Source: Gillisella vitis (GTDB taxonomy: Bacteria > Pseudomonadota > Alphaproteobacteria > Rhizobiales > Rhizobiaceae). From it: 64,000 nucleotides of DNA. This document shows positions 9,302-18,958 of the stretch, piece after piece. The number at the start of each line of letters is the position of its first letter. The stretch's first letter is position 1. The notes beneath the pieces were generated by a model, which had not been told where the DNA came from, ran no database searches, and saw only the letters and a list, made by a program, of their open reading frames with translations. The stretch covers positions 434,001 to 498,000 of the forward strand of contig WPHV01000001.1 of the NCBI GenBank assembly GCA_009744235.1, in the 5' to 3' direction. The position numbers and the translations under genes are program-made.

Positions 9302-10009
9302 TCAGGCGATCTTGCGCGCCGAGACCCGCCCCATCGGATGCAGCGAATGCACCACCAGTGGTGCTCCGGGCTCACGCTCGATAAACAGCGCCAGATTGGC
9401 AAACACGACAGGGTTTTGCAGCAGCGGCGCGAAATAGTGAGTCGCCGCCTGATGAAGGCGATCGCGGTGGCTGAGCGGCAACGGCCCGGTCAGGGGCATG
9501 TAGAAACGATATTCGTCCAGCACATGCGGATCGCCCCAGCGGTAGAGATTGGCAAATTGCGGCGCGCTGAGACGTTCGGGCGCCATGCGCTCAATTTCGG
9601 CATCACTGAGCGGCGCGCGGAACCGGTCGAAATTCTGCACCACCAGCGCCGCCACCCGATCCAGCTGGTTGGACGGATAGGTTAAAGTCAGACCGCAAAA
9701 ATCACCGAGCTTTGCCACTTCCAGTCCCGGCAGCGTGAAAGGCTCGACAATACCGGCAAAATGCATCAACTCACGCAACAACTGGGCTTCACTGACCTCC
9801 GGATGCAGCGCGAATGGCGCTTTCAGGCAGCCATGGAACCCATTTCGACGCGGCAAGGCCGTATGAAAGGCAATCTCGTGCAGGCCAAGACCTGCCAGTC
9901 CCGGATGTTCGACCGGTTCATCGGAATAGACATTGCGTCCCAGCCAGCTGGCGGCTGCAAGCGACAGCGGGTCACGCGCAGAGGGTGTATAGCAAATCGA
10001 ATATCGCAT
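9302..10009 (-). CDS. DUF1045 protein, 2H phosphoesterase-like
   Basis: 235 residues. The DUF1045 family is often found in phosphonate operons and is related to the 2H phosphodiesterase superfamily; here NGFHGCLKAPFAL carries the first His-x-x-Leu-Lys motif and LSHRDRLH is a candidate for the second. The start at 10009 follows GGAGG at 8 bases and gives the family N terminus MRYSICYTPS. No phosphonate genes are in the window. It probably shares a transcript with puuE downstream, which is an unusual pairing. Substrate unknown. Confidence 0.8.
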   Translation of the reverse strand: MRYSICYTPSARDPLSLAAASWLGRNVYSDEPVEHPGLAGLGLHEIAFHTALPRRNGFHGCLKAPFALHPEVSEAQLLRELMHFAGIVEPFTLPGLEVAKLGDFCGLTLTYPSNQLDRVAALVVQNFDRFRAPLSDAEIERMAPERLSAPQFANLYRWGDPHVLDEYRFYMPLTGPLPLSHRDRLHQAATHYFAPLLQNPVVFANLALFIEREPGAPLVVHSLHPMGRVSARKIA

Positions 10010-10411
10010 GCGGGTGGCCTCCGGCAGCGACGGGCGTCTGCAAAGACGCGCCAGGAGCGCTGCAAATCTTCTTAAGTTCTGCATTACGGCATGCTGGACC
10101 AAACTGATCCTGTCGCACACACCCTTGGCCCCAATGGATTTGTGGATTTATGCAACACATTCAAATCGATACAACGCCGTGCCTGCATTCTGCCAAACGC
10201 ATGGCGCTGTCATGCAAAACAATCGAATCGACCATGACCGATAGCCCGCATGAGCAGTCAGATAGGGGATTTGCATGACACTATGACGAAAGTGACCGAG
10301 CATCAGGTTCACTTTTTACGCGAGATCACAGGAGGGTGATGAGAAGCGACCTCGCACGACGCAAGGCTCGACGCTTGAAATATTTATTAAGAGAATATTA
10401 AGGCCGGTTTA
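10010..10411. other. Gap between the DUF1045 and FAD-oxidase genes
   Basis: 402 bases, presumably holding the promoter for the minus-strand DUF1045-puuE pair. No credible gene, RNA or strong hairpin seen. Confidence 0.4.
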
Positions 10412-11665
10412 TCAACCGACCGGGTTTTCCAACGGCGGTTCCACGGTTTTATCAGGGACACGGGAGGCGATCTGCAGATGATGGGCAAGCGTAAAACCAT
10501 CCGGCATATCAAGCTCTGCACCGAAAATCAGCCGTAACGCCTGCTGCGCCAGGCTATGCGCCAGCCCGAAGCTGATCTTGAAACCGCCAGTCAGTGCAAT
10601 CAGCCTGGGATGATCGGGATGCGGTCCAACCATGGGATCGCGGTCTATCGACTTGGGCCGCAGCCCCGCCCAGCGCTCCACCACCGGGGCGTCGCCCAGC
10701 ATCGGCACCAGCCTGCGGGCCTTGGCAATCAGGGTTTCCAGCAGGTCATCAGTGGTCAAGGGCGCATCCCAGCGGTTTTCGCTGGTGCTGCCAATCGCCA
10801 CATGCCCACCCTCATGTGGCACGGCATAAATGCCGTCCAGATAGACCAGCGGCAGCGCAGGATCGACATCGGCCTTCAGCAATGCCGCCTGCCCCTTGAC
10901 CGCCATGCCGAGCGGCAGCACACCGGTCGGGCTGAAACCATCCAGCAGTGGAAAACTCCCGACGCCAGCTGAAACGATCACATGGCCGAAGGCAATCCGG
11001 CTTGTATCCGACAATTCAGCCCATTGCCGAGCCGGATCGATGGCACTGACTGCCGAACCCTCGATGATCCGGCAGCGCGGCGATGCAACAAGGGCCGCCT
11101 TCAGCGCCGCCGTCAAGCCGCGCGGCGACACCCGCGCCGCCAGCGTGTCATGCACCAGACCGGCTTGCGTGACAGAACTATCCGGCCAGCCATCACCAGC
11201 CGGGGAGTTGTCGATAACCTTCCAGGCAAATTGCCGATCTGCGGTTTTCCAGGCGGTTTCGGCGTCTTTTTCGTGCCGCTTGGCAATCACCCGCAGATGC
11301 GGCTTTGGCAAGGGCATCAGCCGCCCGGACCGGCGATAGCCCACAGCAATCCCTGTTTCCGTCTCAAGCCGCAATGCTTCTGTTTCCAGTGCCAGCAGCG
11401 CATCGAACTGAAACTGCTTCTTGCGATCCCATTTGTCCGGCATATAGGGCATGAGTGCGCCCAGCAGCCCGCCACTGGCGCCACCGGCCACCCGACCGCC
11501 ATCGACCAGAACCACATTCAGCCCGGCCAGAACCGCAAAGCGCGCCGCCCACAGGCCCATGATGCCGCCGCCGACCACCAGAAGATCTGCCGCGAGGGTA
11601 TTGGACGCGCCTTTGAGGGACAAGTGTTGACCGGAGACCGAAGCCGTCCTATCGCCTGTCTTCAT
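10412..11665 (-). CDS. FAD-dependent oxidoreductase (DAO/MnmC-oxidase-like)
   Basis: 417 residues with an N-terminal FAD motif LLVVGGGIMGLWAARFAV and the D-amino-acid-oxidase fold. Its position head-to-head with mnmD suggests that it supplies the oxidase half of tRNA modification enzyme MnmC, removing the carboxymethyl group from cmnm5s2U34 before MnmD methylates. In enterobacteria the two are fused; here they are separate and divergent. That role is inference; other amine oxidases share the fold. The start at 11665 has GGAG at 8 bases; this ATG overlaps the upstream-most mnmD ATG by two bases on the other strand. Confidence 0.75.
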   Translation of the reverse strand: MKTGDRTASVSGQHLSLKGASNTLAADLLVVGGGIMGLWAARFAVLAGLNVVLVDGGRVAGGASGGLLGALMPYMPDKWDRKKQFQFDALLALETEALRLETETGIAVGYRRSGRLMPLPKPHLRVIAKRHEKDAETAWKTADRQFAWKVIDNSPAGDGWPDSSVTQAGLVHDTLAARVSPRGLTAALKAALVASPRCRIIEGSAVSAIDPARQWAELSDTSRIAFGHVIVSAGVGSFPLLDGFSPTGVLPLGMAVKGQAALLKADVDPALPLVYLDGIYAVPHEGGHVAIGSTSENRWDAPLTTDDLLETLIAKARRLVPMLGDAPVVERWAGLRPKSIDRDPMVGPHPDHPRLIALTGGFKISFGLAHSLAQQALRLIFGAELDMPDGFTLAHHLQIASRVPDKTVEPPLENPVG

Positions 11666-12407
11666 GACCCACTCCACTTCCAATCCCGATCCGATGCCTG
11701 ACGCCGAAACGGCTGACACCCAGCCGCTGAGCTGGCAGGACGGCGATATGCCCTATTCCACCGCGTTTGGCGACCATTTTTACTGCCAGACCGATGGCCG
11801 CCTGGAATGCGGCCATGTTTTCCTCGCGGGCAATGAATTGCCGCAGCGCTGGATCAACGCATCTTCGTTCCGCATCGGCGAACTGGGTTTCGGCACCGGG
11901 CTAAACGCCATGGAAACCTGGCGCCAGTGGCAGGCAACGCGCATGCCGAGCGGACATCTGACCTTCATATCCTTTGAGCTTTATCCGATGGCGCGCGCCG
12001 ATATCGACCGCGCCCTGTCGCGCTGGCCGCAAATCGATGCAGAGCGGCAAGGCTTGCTGGCGCTGTGGCCGGATGAGCCCCAAGGTCAAGTCCAGCTCGA
12101 CCTCGACGCCCAGACCCGGTTGATCGTGGTTTGCGGCGACGCGCTGGCCTCGCTGCAAGCCTGGAGCGACCCCTTCGACGCCTGGTATCTCGATGGCTTT
12201 GCCCCGTCCCGCAACAGCGCCATGTGGTCGCTGGATCTGATGACCCGGCTCTATCAGCTGACATCATCCGGTGGCCGCTTCGCCACCTATGCCGCTGCCG
12301 GTTTCGTACGCCGCAACCTGATCGAGGCGGGCTTTACCGTGGAGCGACGCCCGGGCTTTGCCGGCAAACGGGAAATGCTATGCGGGTCGAAGACCGAGCC
12401 GTCATGA
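11664..12407 (+). CDS. mnmD: tRNA nm5s2U34 methyltransferase MnmD (DUF752)
   Basis: 247 residues from the first ATG. LSWQDGDMPYSTAFGDHFY at the N terminus, the SAM-binding loop IGELGFGTGLNAME and the catalytic-region motif WYLDGFAPSRNSAMWS identify the MnmD methyltransferase, which makes mnm5s2U at the wobble position of tRNAs for Lys, Glu and Gln. Usual length is about 230-250. The first ATG (11664) has no visible ribosome-binding site and collides with the start of the divergent gene; the in-frame ATG at 11694 still retains the whole domain and may be the true start. It is convergent with the hybrid kinase gene. Confidence 0.88.
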   Translation: MTHSTSNPDPMPDAETADTQPLSWQDGDMPYSTAFGDHFYCQTDGRLECGHVFLAGNELPQRWINASSFRIGELGFGTGLNAMETWRQWQATRMPSGHLTFISFELYPMARADIDRALSRWPQIDAERQGLLALWPDEPQGQVQLDLDAQTRLIVVCGDALASLQAWSDPFDAWYLDGFAPSRNSAMWSLDLMTRLYQLTSSGGRFATYAAAGFVRRNLIEAGFTVERRPGFAGKREMLCGSKTEPS

Positions 12408-12445
12408 TTTCAGATACGCTGTCATCGACCGGATCGGTCCCACGG

Positions 12446-15400
12446 TCACAATGCCGTCTGCCTCGCACCGAGGTCCTCTGCCAGGGCCTGTGGCTGCGTC
12501 ACCGCTGCGGCCCCCCCTAACCAATAGGCAATGCAGTCCTGGAGACGGTCGGGACTGACAGGCTTGAGGACGAGATCATCAAGACCGGCTTTATGGCAGG
12601 CCGCCTTGTCATAGGTGGAAAGATCTCCCGCAAGACCAATCAGCACGGTCGGCGCGGTCTGTGGCTGCTGGCTTTCCTCGGCACGGATCTGCCTGACCAT
12701 ATCAAGCACCCGTGCCCGGTCCTCAACGAGATCGATCAGCATCATCCCCGGCTGCCATTGGCGCCAGAGGGTCAGCGCCTCGCTTTCCCCCTCCACGCAG
12801 GCATGGCCCACACCCAGCGCCTGCAAGGCTTGATGGAAAAAATGACGCTCCGCTTCACCAGCATCCAGCACCAGCAGATCGATCTGCTCTTGCTGTATCA
12901 CGCCCGACGGCATCAAGTCCGATTGCTCTTCCTCCGAGATCAGGGGCGCCTCAGCCTCCGGTTCCGCCCTCAGCGCGGAGACAGCGCCGCGCCGCGTTCC
13001 GCGCAACACGTCGATGACAACATTGCGCAGCAGGTTTTCACCCACCGGCTTGGTAAGCTGCGCCTGAATATTCAGCCCATCGGCCATTCTGTCGAGATTG
13101 AAGGGGGCATCCGCTGCCAGCAGGATGATCGACAGCGAATCGAACCGTCGGTCACCGCGGATCTTGCGCACCAGATCCAGCCCGCCGCCGCTGCGCCGGC
13201 AGCAATCGATCACAACCACCTCAATCGGGCTATTCTGGCTCTCGGCCTGTTCCAGCACGGCCAGCGCCAGCGCCGGATCGTTAACCGCCACGCCATCGAA
13301 GCCCCAACGGCAAAGCTGGTCATTAAGAATGCCGCAGCTGATATCATTGCTTTCGAAACCCAAGACCCGGGCACCGCGCAGATGAAAGCCGGCAAGGCTC
13401 GGTAGTTTTTCAGCCGCCATTGCAAAGGGCAGATTGACAGTCACGGTGGCACCTCGACCGGGTGCGCTTTCCACCCCGATCGTCCCGCCAAACAGATCGA
13501 CAAGCCCACCGGCAATCGAAAATCCTAGACCCGCCCCATCCCGGTGATGCAAAGCCCCGTCATTCATCTGGGAAAATTTGGTAAAGGCCATCAGGCATTG
13601 CTCCGGCGTCATGCCATGGCCGGTATCCTCGATCCGCAGAACCAGCCATGCACGGGCGCGGTCACTCACCTCGGCATTCGTTTCAGAAATAGGATCTCCG
13701 TGGCTTTGGAGCGGGACGTCCAGATCCGGCTCTTCCTGGCGCAAACCGAGATCGACCAGCACATGGCCTCTGTCGGTGGCGCGGATTGCCTCCCCCAAAA
13801 GATTGGTGAGAATCTGGCGGAACCGACCCGCATCGCCCGCCAGCATATGGGTCAGCCTGCCCTGACCGCGCACCAGGATATCCACATCCTTTTCCGCGGC
13901 ACGCCCGGCCATCAAGGTCACCACATCCTCCACCGCCGCCAGCGGATCGAAGGGGGCCGAGCGCAAGGACAGGCTACCGTCATCGATCTTCGAGAAATCG
14001 ATGATGTCATTGATGATGGTCAGCAGCGAGCGCCCGGATTTGACGATCACATCGACAAAGGTCTTTTGCCGGGCATCAAGATTGGAAGACAGCAGCAATT
14101 CCGTCATACCCAGCACGCCGCTCATCGGCGTGCGGATCTCATGGCTCATATTGGCCAGAAACCGCGATTTGGCCTTATCCGCCGCCTCGGCCTGCGCCGC
14201 AAGCGTGGTCAGTTCCGCCTCACGCTGCTTGGCCTCGCTGGCATCGCTGATCACGAACAGCCAGCGGTCCTCGGCGCTGACAATCGCCTCGATACTGCGC
14301 CAGGCACCATCGCGCCGTTGCACCACGACGCTGGCGGAGGTGTCAGCGGACATCCTTGATCGCATCCGGTCGAGGAACCCCTTTGGATTTTCGCCGAAAT
14401 CGCCCCGTTCGGCGCAGTAATCGAAAAGCTGGCGCCAATCCGCCCCTGTGCGCACCAGATGCGGCGACACGTTCAATATTTCCGCCAATTTATCGTTGCG
14501 GTAAAGGATACGGTCCGTCTGGATGACACACAGCCCCTGCGCCATGTGCTGGGTAGCCTCTTCCAGCAGCTTGCCGACATCCTGCAGCCGAGCACGGGCC
14601 TCGTCTATCTCGCGCTCGCGCAACCGCTGCTCGGTATAGTCAGAGAAAGTCAGCATGATCTGGCCATCGTCCAGCGGCGATGCCGTCACCACGATATGCC
14701 GGCGATCCGAAAGCGTCACCTCGGTTTGCCGCGCCGTCGTCAATGACCGCAATTCAAGACTATAGGCGGCGATCCGGCTTTCAGGGTCGATGCTATCAGG
14801 ACTGGGGCTATCAGGATTGGGGCTATCAGGGTTGAGGCTGGCGTCATCGCCGGTCTTGAGTGGCCAGCCATTGGCATGGGCGTGGCGCAGATAATCCGCG
14901 AAACTTGTGCCCGTCATGGCCTGGTCTTCAGGCCAGCACACCATATTGCGTGCCATGAGGTTGGAAAAACTTAAACTCTGATCCGCATCGAGGATGATCA
15001 CCCCGACCGGCATGGTGCGCAGGATGGCCTCTATATCGTCATAGAGCTTTTCGGCATGCGCCTTGGCTTCGCGCAATTGTCGTTCGCCGATCTTCAGCAG
15101 CGAAACATCCGCCAAAGTCCCGACGATATAAGGCGCGCCATCGTTCGTCTCGATCCGCTTCAGGCTGGTCAGCAAGGGCACGGTGTCGCCGTTGGGCATG
15201 ATGATCAGCTGTTCGCGCTCCGTCGCGCATCCGGTTTCCAGGACCTCGATATTCTCCTGGCGCAGGGCCTCGCCTTCGGCAGGAAACATCTCGTCTTCGC
15301 GCAAGCCATAAAAGCGGGTCCGGTCGCCACCCAGCATTTGTTCATAAGCGGCATTGGCAAACACCAGCCGCCGGTCGCCATCGCGCAGAAAAACCGGCTC

Positions 15401-16324
15401 AGGTACATTTTCCAACGCTGCGCGGTAAAGAGTGCTTTCGCGCTCATAGGTCTGCGCCTCAGTGACATCGGTATAGAGCAGCAGAAACTGACCGTTTTCC
15501 AGGCGGTTGCCCCGGGCCGAAATCACCCGTCCGTTCGGCATGGCGATCTGGCATGGCTCTGGTTCGTCTATCGACGCGGCAAGGAATTGGCTGGATATAT
15601 CCTCACCACTCCCATCCCATCCCGCACGTCCGATAACGTCGAGAACCGCCTGAAAATTCATGCCGAACTTCAGCTCGACCATTGAGTCACCCAACATCCT
15701 GGAGAAACTGGTGTTGAAATAGACAATATCGAGCTGCGGATCGAGAAGCAGAACCCCAAGCGGAATGAGATCGAGAAGCATCGCATAATCGGCTGGCAGG
15801 CAGGCACCAGGCGCCCCATGACCAACACCAGCGCTCCTAACTTGAGACGCGGCACCTCTGGAAATTTCAGCCATGGTAGAAGGCATCCGAGGGCCCGACA
15901 GCGGCGGCTCTTTCTTCCAGCCCCGGCTCTTGACCCGGCCAGGCCGCTCGCGAAACACCCCGAAGACATAGGGCATTTCATCTTCGGTGATGAAGCGCTC
16001 GATCTGCACCCGGCAATGCTGGCGACCGCTATGATCGAAGCACAGGGCCAGATGTTCTTCCGCAAACACCAGCGCCCGACGCTCGACATCCTCCCATGCC
16101 AGATCTTCCGGACGGTCCGTCAGCTCCCCTGCCCGGCGACCGAGAAGGTCATCAAGATCCGCCCCGAAAAATGCGACAAAGGCGGGATTGACGGCAACGA
16201 AACGAAGCTCGCTATCCTTGATGAAAGCGGGCACATCAAGCCTGGCGATTTTCTCGCACGCTATGGTGAGCAATCCGCCTTCTATCGGCAATGGTATCCC
16301 CTTTATTGCCCGAGCCGCCTGCAT
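12446..16324 (-). CDS. Multi-PAS hybrid sensor histidine kinase
   Basis: 1292 residues, no membrane segment, so a cytosolic sensor. Several PAS domains occupy roughly residues 20-690. The dimerisation/phosphoacceptor box FLANMSHEIRTPMSGVLG has its histidine at about residue 728. The ATPase domain follows (DTGHGMTPEQ, GAGLGFSIAGGL). Two receiver-like domains end the protein: the first with a candidate Asp near 1040 (VVVIDCC), the second with Asp near 1198 (MMLIDL) and the conserved LVLKPV lysine. The first lacks the usual acidic pair. An acidic Ser-Pro-Asp linker is coded by a 15-base repeat. The start at 16324 has GAGAGG upstream. No partner regulator gene lies next to it. Confidence 0.9.
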   Translation of the reverse strand: MQAARAIKGIPLPIEGGLLTIACEKIARLDVPAFIKDSELRFVAVNPAFVAFFGADLDDLLGRRAGELTDRPEDLAWEDVERRALVFAEEHLALCFDHSGRQHCRVQIERFITEDEMPYVFGVFRERPGRVKSRGWKKEPPLSGPRMPSTMAEISRGAASQVRSAGVGHGAPGACLPADYAMLLDLIPLGVLLLDPQLDIVYFNTSFSRMLGDSMVELKFGMNFQAVLDVIGRAGWDGSGEDISSQFLAASIDEPEPCQIAMPNGRVISARGNRLENGQFLLLYTDVTEAQTYERESTLYRAALENVPEPVFLRDGDRRLVFANAAYEQMLGGDRTRFYGLREDEMFPAEGEALRQENIEVLETGCATEREQLIIMPNGDTVPLLTSLKRIETNDGAPYIVGTLADVSLLKIGERQLREAKAHAEKLYDDIEAILRTMPVGVIILDADQSLSFSNLMARNMVCWPEDQAMTGTSFADYLRHAHANGWPLKTGDDASLNPDSPNPDSPSPDSIDPESRIAAYSLELRSLTTARQTEVTLSDRRHIVVTASPLDDGQIMLTFSDYTEQRLREREIDEARARLQDVGKLLEEATQHMAQGLCVIQTDRILYRNDKLAEILNVSPHLVRTGADWRQLFDYCAERGDFGENPKGFLDRMRSRMSADTSASVVVQRRDGAWRSIEAIVSAEDRWLFVISDASEAKQREAELTTLAAQAEAADKAKSRFLANMSHEIRTPMSGVLGMTELLLSSNLDARQKTFVDVIVKSGRSLLTIINDIIDFSKIDDGSLSLRSAPFDPLAAVEDVVTLMAGRAAEKDVDILVRGQGRLTHMLAGDAGRFRQILTNLLGEAIRATDRGHVLVDLGLRQEEPDLDVPLQSHGDPISETNAEVSDRARAWLVLRIEDTGHGMTPEQCLMAFTKFSQMNDGALHHRDGAGLGFSIAGGLVDLFGGTIGVESAPGRGATVTVNLPFAMAAEKLPSLAGFHLRGARVLGFESNDISCGILNDQLCRWGFDGVAVNDPALALAVLEQAESQNSPIEVVVIDCCRRSGGGLDLVRKIRGDRRFDSLSIILLAADAPFNLDRMADGLNIQAQLTKPVGENLLRNVVIDVLRGTRRGAVSALRAEPEAEAPLISEEEQSDLMPSGVIQQEQIDLLVLDAGEAERHFFHQALQALGVGHACVEGESEALTLWRQWQPGMMLIDLVEDRARVLDMVRQIRAEESQQPQTAPTVLIGLAGDLSTYDKAACHKAGLDDLVLKPVSPDRLQDCIAYWLGGAAAVTQPQALAEDLGARQTAL
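14792..14836. repeat. Three 15-base tandem repeats inside the kinase gene
   Basis: Three in-frame copies of a 15-base unit (gctatcagg plus a variable hexamer), coding for the repeated NPDSP-type linker between two PAS domains. Being a multiple of three, copy-number change would alter linker length without a frameshift. Confidence 0.8.
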
Positions 16325-16698
16325 CACGGATGAACCTCTCTGTGCCCTTTTCCGCCGTTGAAACAACCCTATCACCAGGCAAAACACAAAACAAAGCGCC
16401 TGACTGAAAAAATCCTGTCAATCTCCTGTTTAACAAAGCTTTTTACCAGCAGGGGCAGCACCGTGCGCAAGACAGGGCCGAGCGCCCAGTCTTTGTGGCG
16501 GAGACGCGGCACATCAACCGGCAACCTTGTAGAATATTTTTTAATTTCAACATCTTATGAAATTTACCCTTGTGGCATTGATCGCTTTAAATGACGATAA
16601 TTTAATCTTGGCTCCACAATTCCATCATTAATCTGCCCGTTTTCAGGATCATCTTCATAGCATTCTCTTCGGAGAAAAAGTTCTGAAAGGATCAAACC

Positions 16699-17022
16699 AT
16701 GTCCGTATTTCGCATGAGTATGTCTGCGGGCCTTGTCGCCACTCTCGTAGGTGCCTCGCTGATGGCGACGGCCCCTGCCGCAGAGGCCCATGACCCGTTC
16801 TGGGGTGGCGTCGCAGCCGGTGCCGTCGGTGGCATCGTCGGCAGCGCCATCGTCAACGGAATGGATGGGGGACCGCGCTATTACCGGTCCTATGACCCAC
16901 CACCACCGCCCCCACCGGTTTATCGGACCTATTATCGTCCGGTCTACGCGGCTCCGTGCCATTTCGAGCGGCGCTATGATGAATGGGGCGACAGCTACCG
17001 CGTTCAGGTCTGCCCCCGGTAA
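16699..17022 (+). CDS. Small exported protein with a proline-rich centre
   Basis: 107 residues. A signal peptide (to about residue 31, ending APAAEAH) is followed by a glycine-zipper segment GGVAAGAVGGIVGSAIVNG, a proline run, a Tyr/Arg-rich part (YRTYYRPVY) and two cysteines in the C-terminal 20 residues. This layout resembles rhizobial envelope proteins with a glycine-zipper motif; function unknown. A clear ribosome-binding site (AAAGGA) precedes the ATG. Confidence 0.8.
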   Translation: MSVFRMSMSAGLVATLVGASLMATAPAAEAHDPFWGGVAAGAVGGIVGSAIVNGMDGGPRYYRSYDPPPPPPPVYRTYYRPVYAAPCHFERRYDEWGDSYRVQVCPR

Positions 17023-17070
17023 TTGATCTGCCGCCCGTCACCCAGACGGGGTATATAGTAGAAATATTCA

Positions 17071-17099
17071 GCGCCCGCCCGTCCATGATGGGCGGGCGC
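17071..17099 (+). terminator. GC-rich hairpin after the small exported gene
   Basis: A perfect 10-base stem (GCGCCCGCCC with GGGCGGGCGC) and 9-base loop, about 50 bases past the stop codon; only a weak T-tract follows. Confidence 0.6.
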
Positions 17100-17378
17100 T
17101 TGACATTTGGCCGCAAAACGCGCAAAAGCGGCGCAAGCTTTCAGCCTTCCGGCCGCCGCGTGAGCGCGCCACTGCATTCCGGCTTTGCCTATTTCGGCAC
17201 TGTCATGCAAAAAAGGTATGGGTGCTTCATATATGACCGCATCAGCGGTCAAACGCACCGAAAGTCGTTTCCAACTTACAAGTTCCCAATTCACGCGGGG
17301 TTCTTGACGCCAAAGACCGCTATAATCGCAATGAGGCGATCGTGGCTCAGTGTCTTGGCGCCCCGAAAGGTTTATGAA
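17100..17378 (+). other. Long leader region of rhlE
   Basis: Around 280 bases between the preceding terminator and the rhlE start. No gene is supported. Cold-induced DEAD-box helicase mRNAs often have long structured leaders; whether this is one is not shown by sequence alone. Confidence 0.3.
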
Positions 17379-18785
17379 TTGACCAGTTTTAACGAACTTG
17401 GCCTCTCGCCGACTGTTGTCGCCACGCTGACCCAGCTTGGCTTCGAAACCCCTACCCCCATCCAGGCGCAGGGCATTCCAGTGGTGATGGCCGGTCGCGA
17501 CCTGATTGGCCTTGCCCAGACCGGCACCGGCAAGACCGCTGCCTTTGGTCTGCCGATCATCGAGTTGCTGATGAAGGACGAACGCCGTCCCGACAATCGC
17601 ACCACCCGCACGCTGATTCTTGCCCCGACCCGCGAACTCGTCAACCAGATCGGCGATAATCTGCGATCCTTCATTCGCAAGACCCCGATCAAGATCAACC
17701 AGGTGGTTGGTGGCGCATCGATCAACAAGCAGCAACTTCAGCTGGAACGTGGCACCGACATTCTCGTCGCCACGCCGGGCCGGTTGCTGGACCTGATTTC
17801 CCGCAATGCGATTTCGCTGCGCGCCGTCACCCATCTGGTGCTGGACGAAGCCGACCAGATGCTGGACTTGGGCTTCATCCACGACCTGCGCAAGATTGCC
17901 AAGATGGTTCCGGCCAAGCGCCAGACCCTTCTGTTTTCGGCCACCATGCCGAAGGCGATTGCTGATCTGGCCGGTAGCTTCCTCAACAATCCGGTCACCG
18001 TCGAAGTGTCGCCTCCGGGCAAGGCCGCCGACAAGGTTGAACAGTATGTTCACTTCGTCAACGGCCAGAACCATAAGACCGAACTGCTGAAGAAGACCCT
18101 TGCCGATCATCCCGATGGCCGTTCCATCGTTTTCCTGCGCACCAAGCACGGCGCGGAAAAGCTGATGAAGCATCTGGAAATCACCGGCTTCTCGGTTGCC
18201 TCCATTCATGGCAACAAGAGCCAGGGCCAGCGTGAGCGCGCCTTGAAGGGGTTCCGCGATGGGTCTATCCGCACGCTGATCGCCACCGACGTTGCCGCCC
18301 GCGGCATTGACATCCCGGCTGTCAGCCATGTGTTCAACTACGACCTGCCGGAAGTACCGGATGCCTATGTCCACCGCATCGGTCGTACCGCCCGTGCTGG
18401 CCGCGACGGCATTGCGATCGCCTTCTGCGGTCCCGACGAAGCTCGTCTGCTGCGCGACATCGAGCGGCTGATGGGTATTGAAATTTCCGTTGCCAGCGGT
18501 GAAGCTCCGGCTGACCGTGGCCGCCCTGCCCGTCCGACCCGTCGTGCAGGTGGCGGTGGTGCTGGCGCAGGTGCCGGAAACCGCAACCATGGCAACCCGG
18601 CCCGCAAGGATGGCCGTCCGCAAGGCCGTGGCCCACGCGAAGAAGGCAATGGTGGCGAACAGCGTTCTGCCCGCCCGGCCAACCGCAACAAGCCAGCCAA
18701 TGGTCGCCCGGCCCGCCGCCCCGACCGTCCGCGCCAGGACGGCCCGGCCCGCGCCGGTGCAGGCGGCCAGCGCCGCGAGCGTTAA
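17379..18785 (+). CDS. rhlE: DEAD-box RNA helicase RhlE
   Basis: 468 residues. Helicase motifs in order: Q motif region (FNELGLSPTVVATLTQLGF...TPTPIQAQ), motif I AQTGTGKTAA, Ia PTRELVNQI, II DEAD (VLDEADQMLDLGF), III SATMP, IV-VI including TDVAARGIDIPAV and HRIGRTARAG. About 85 C-terminal residues form a basic, Gly/Arg/Pro-rich tail, as in RhlE proteins, likely for RNA contact. It would remodel RNA in ribosome assembly or decay. A TTG start at 17379 (peptide TSFNELGL) with GAAAGG upstream is preferred; the long upstream extension to 16983 overlaps the preceding gene and is not real. Confidence 0.93.
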   Translation: MTSFNELGLSPTVVATLTQLGFETPTPIQAQGIPVVMAGRDLIGLAQTGTGKTAAFGLPIIELLMKDERRPDNRTTRTLILAPTRELVNQIGDNLRSFIRKTPIKINQVVGGASINKQQLQLERGTDILVATPGRLLDLISRNAISLRAVTHLVLDEADQMLDLGFIHDLRKIAKMVPAKRQTLLFSATMPKAIADLAGSFLNNPVTVEVSPPGKAADKVEQYVHFVNGQNHKTELLKKTLADHPDGRSIVFLRTKHGAEKLMKHLEITGFSVASIHGNKSQGQRERALKGFRDGSIRTLIATDVAARGIDIPAVSHVFNYDLPEVPDAYVHRIGRTARAGRDGIAIAFCGPDEARLLRDIERLMGIEISVASGEAPADRGRPARPTRRAGGGGAGAGAGNRNHGNPARKDGRPQGRGPREEGNGGEQRSARPANRNKPANGRPARRPDRPRQDGPARAGAGGQRRER

Positions 18786-18806
18786 TCTTCCTCTGTGATT
18801 TTGCGA

Positions 18807-18830
18807 AAGGCCGGTTTTTCCGGCCTTTTT
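18807..18830 (+). terminator. rhlE terminator
   Basis: An 8-base stem AAGGCCGG/CCGGCCTT with a T5 loop and a following T-run: a typical intrinsic terminator 20 bases after the stop. Confidence 0.85.
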
Positions 18831-18868
18831 CTTTCGCCAGAACAGATGAAAAACGGCTGAAAGTGGCA

Positions 18869-18904
18869 AAAGGGCCGTGTGTTTCATCAAACACACGGCC
18901 CTTT
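18869..18904 (-). terminator. Perfect 16-base-pair hairpin after the GMC oxidoreductase gene
   Basis: Arms 18869-18884 and 18889-18904 are exact reverse complements with a 4-base loop. A and T runs at both ends make it usable in both directions between two convergent genes. Confidence 0.8.
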
Positions 18905-18958
18905 ATCATGATTGCTTGCCCGTCTATTTTCAAAACAAACGGGCTGCTTGATGCGGCA

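Noticed and set aside
17004..18896. A 630-codon open frame antisense to rhlE
   Set aside because: It mirrors a strongly conserved helicase gene; the translation has no domain and is typical of the open complementary frame of GC-rich genes.
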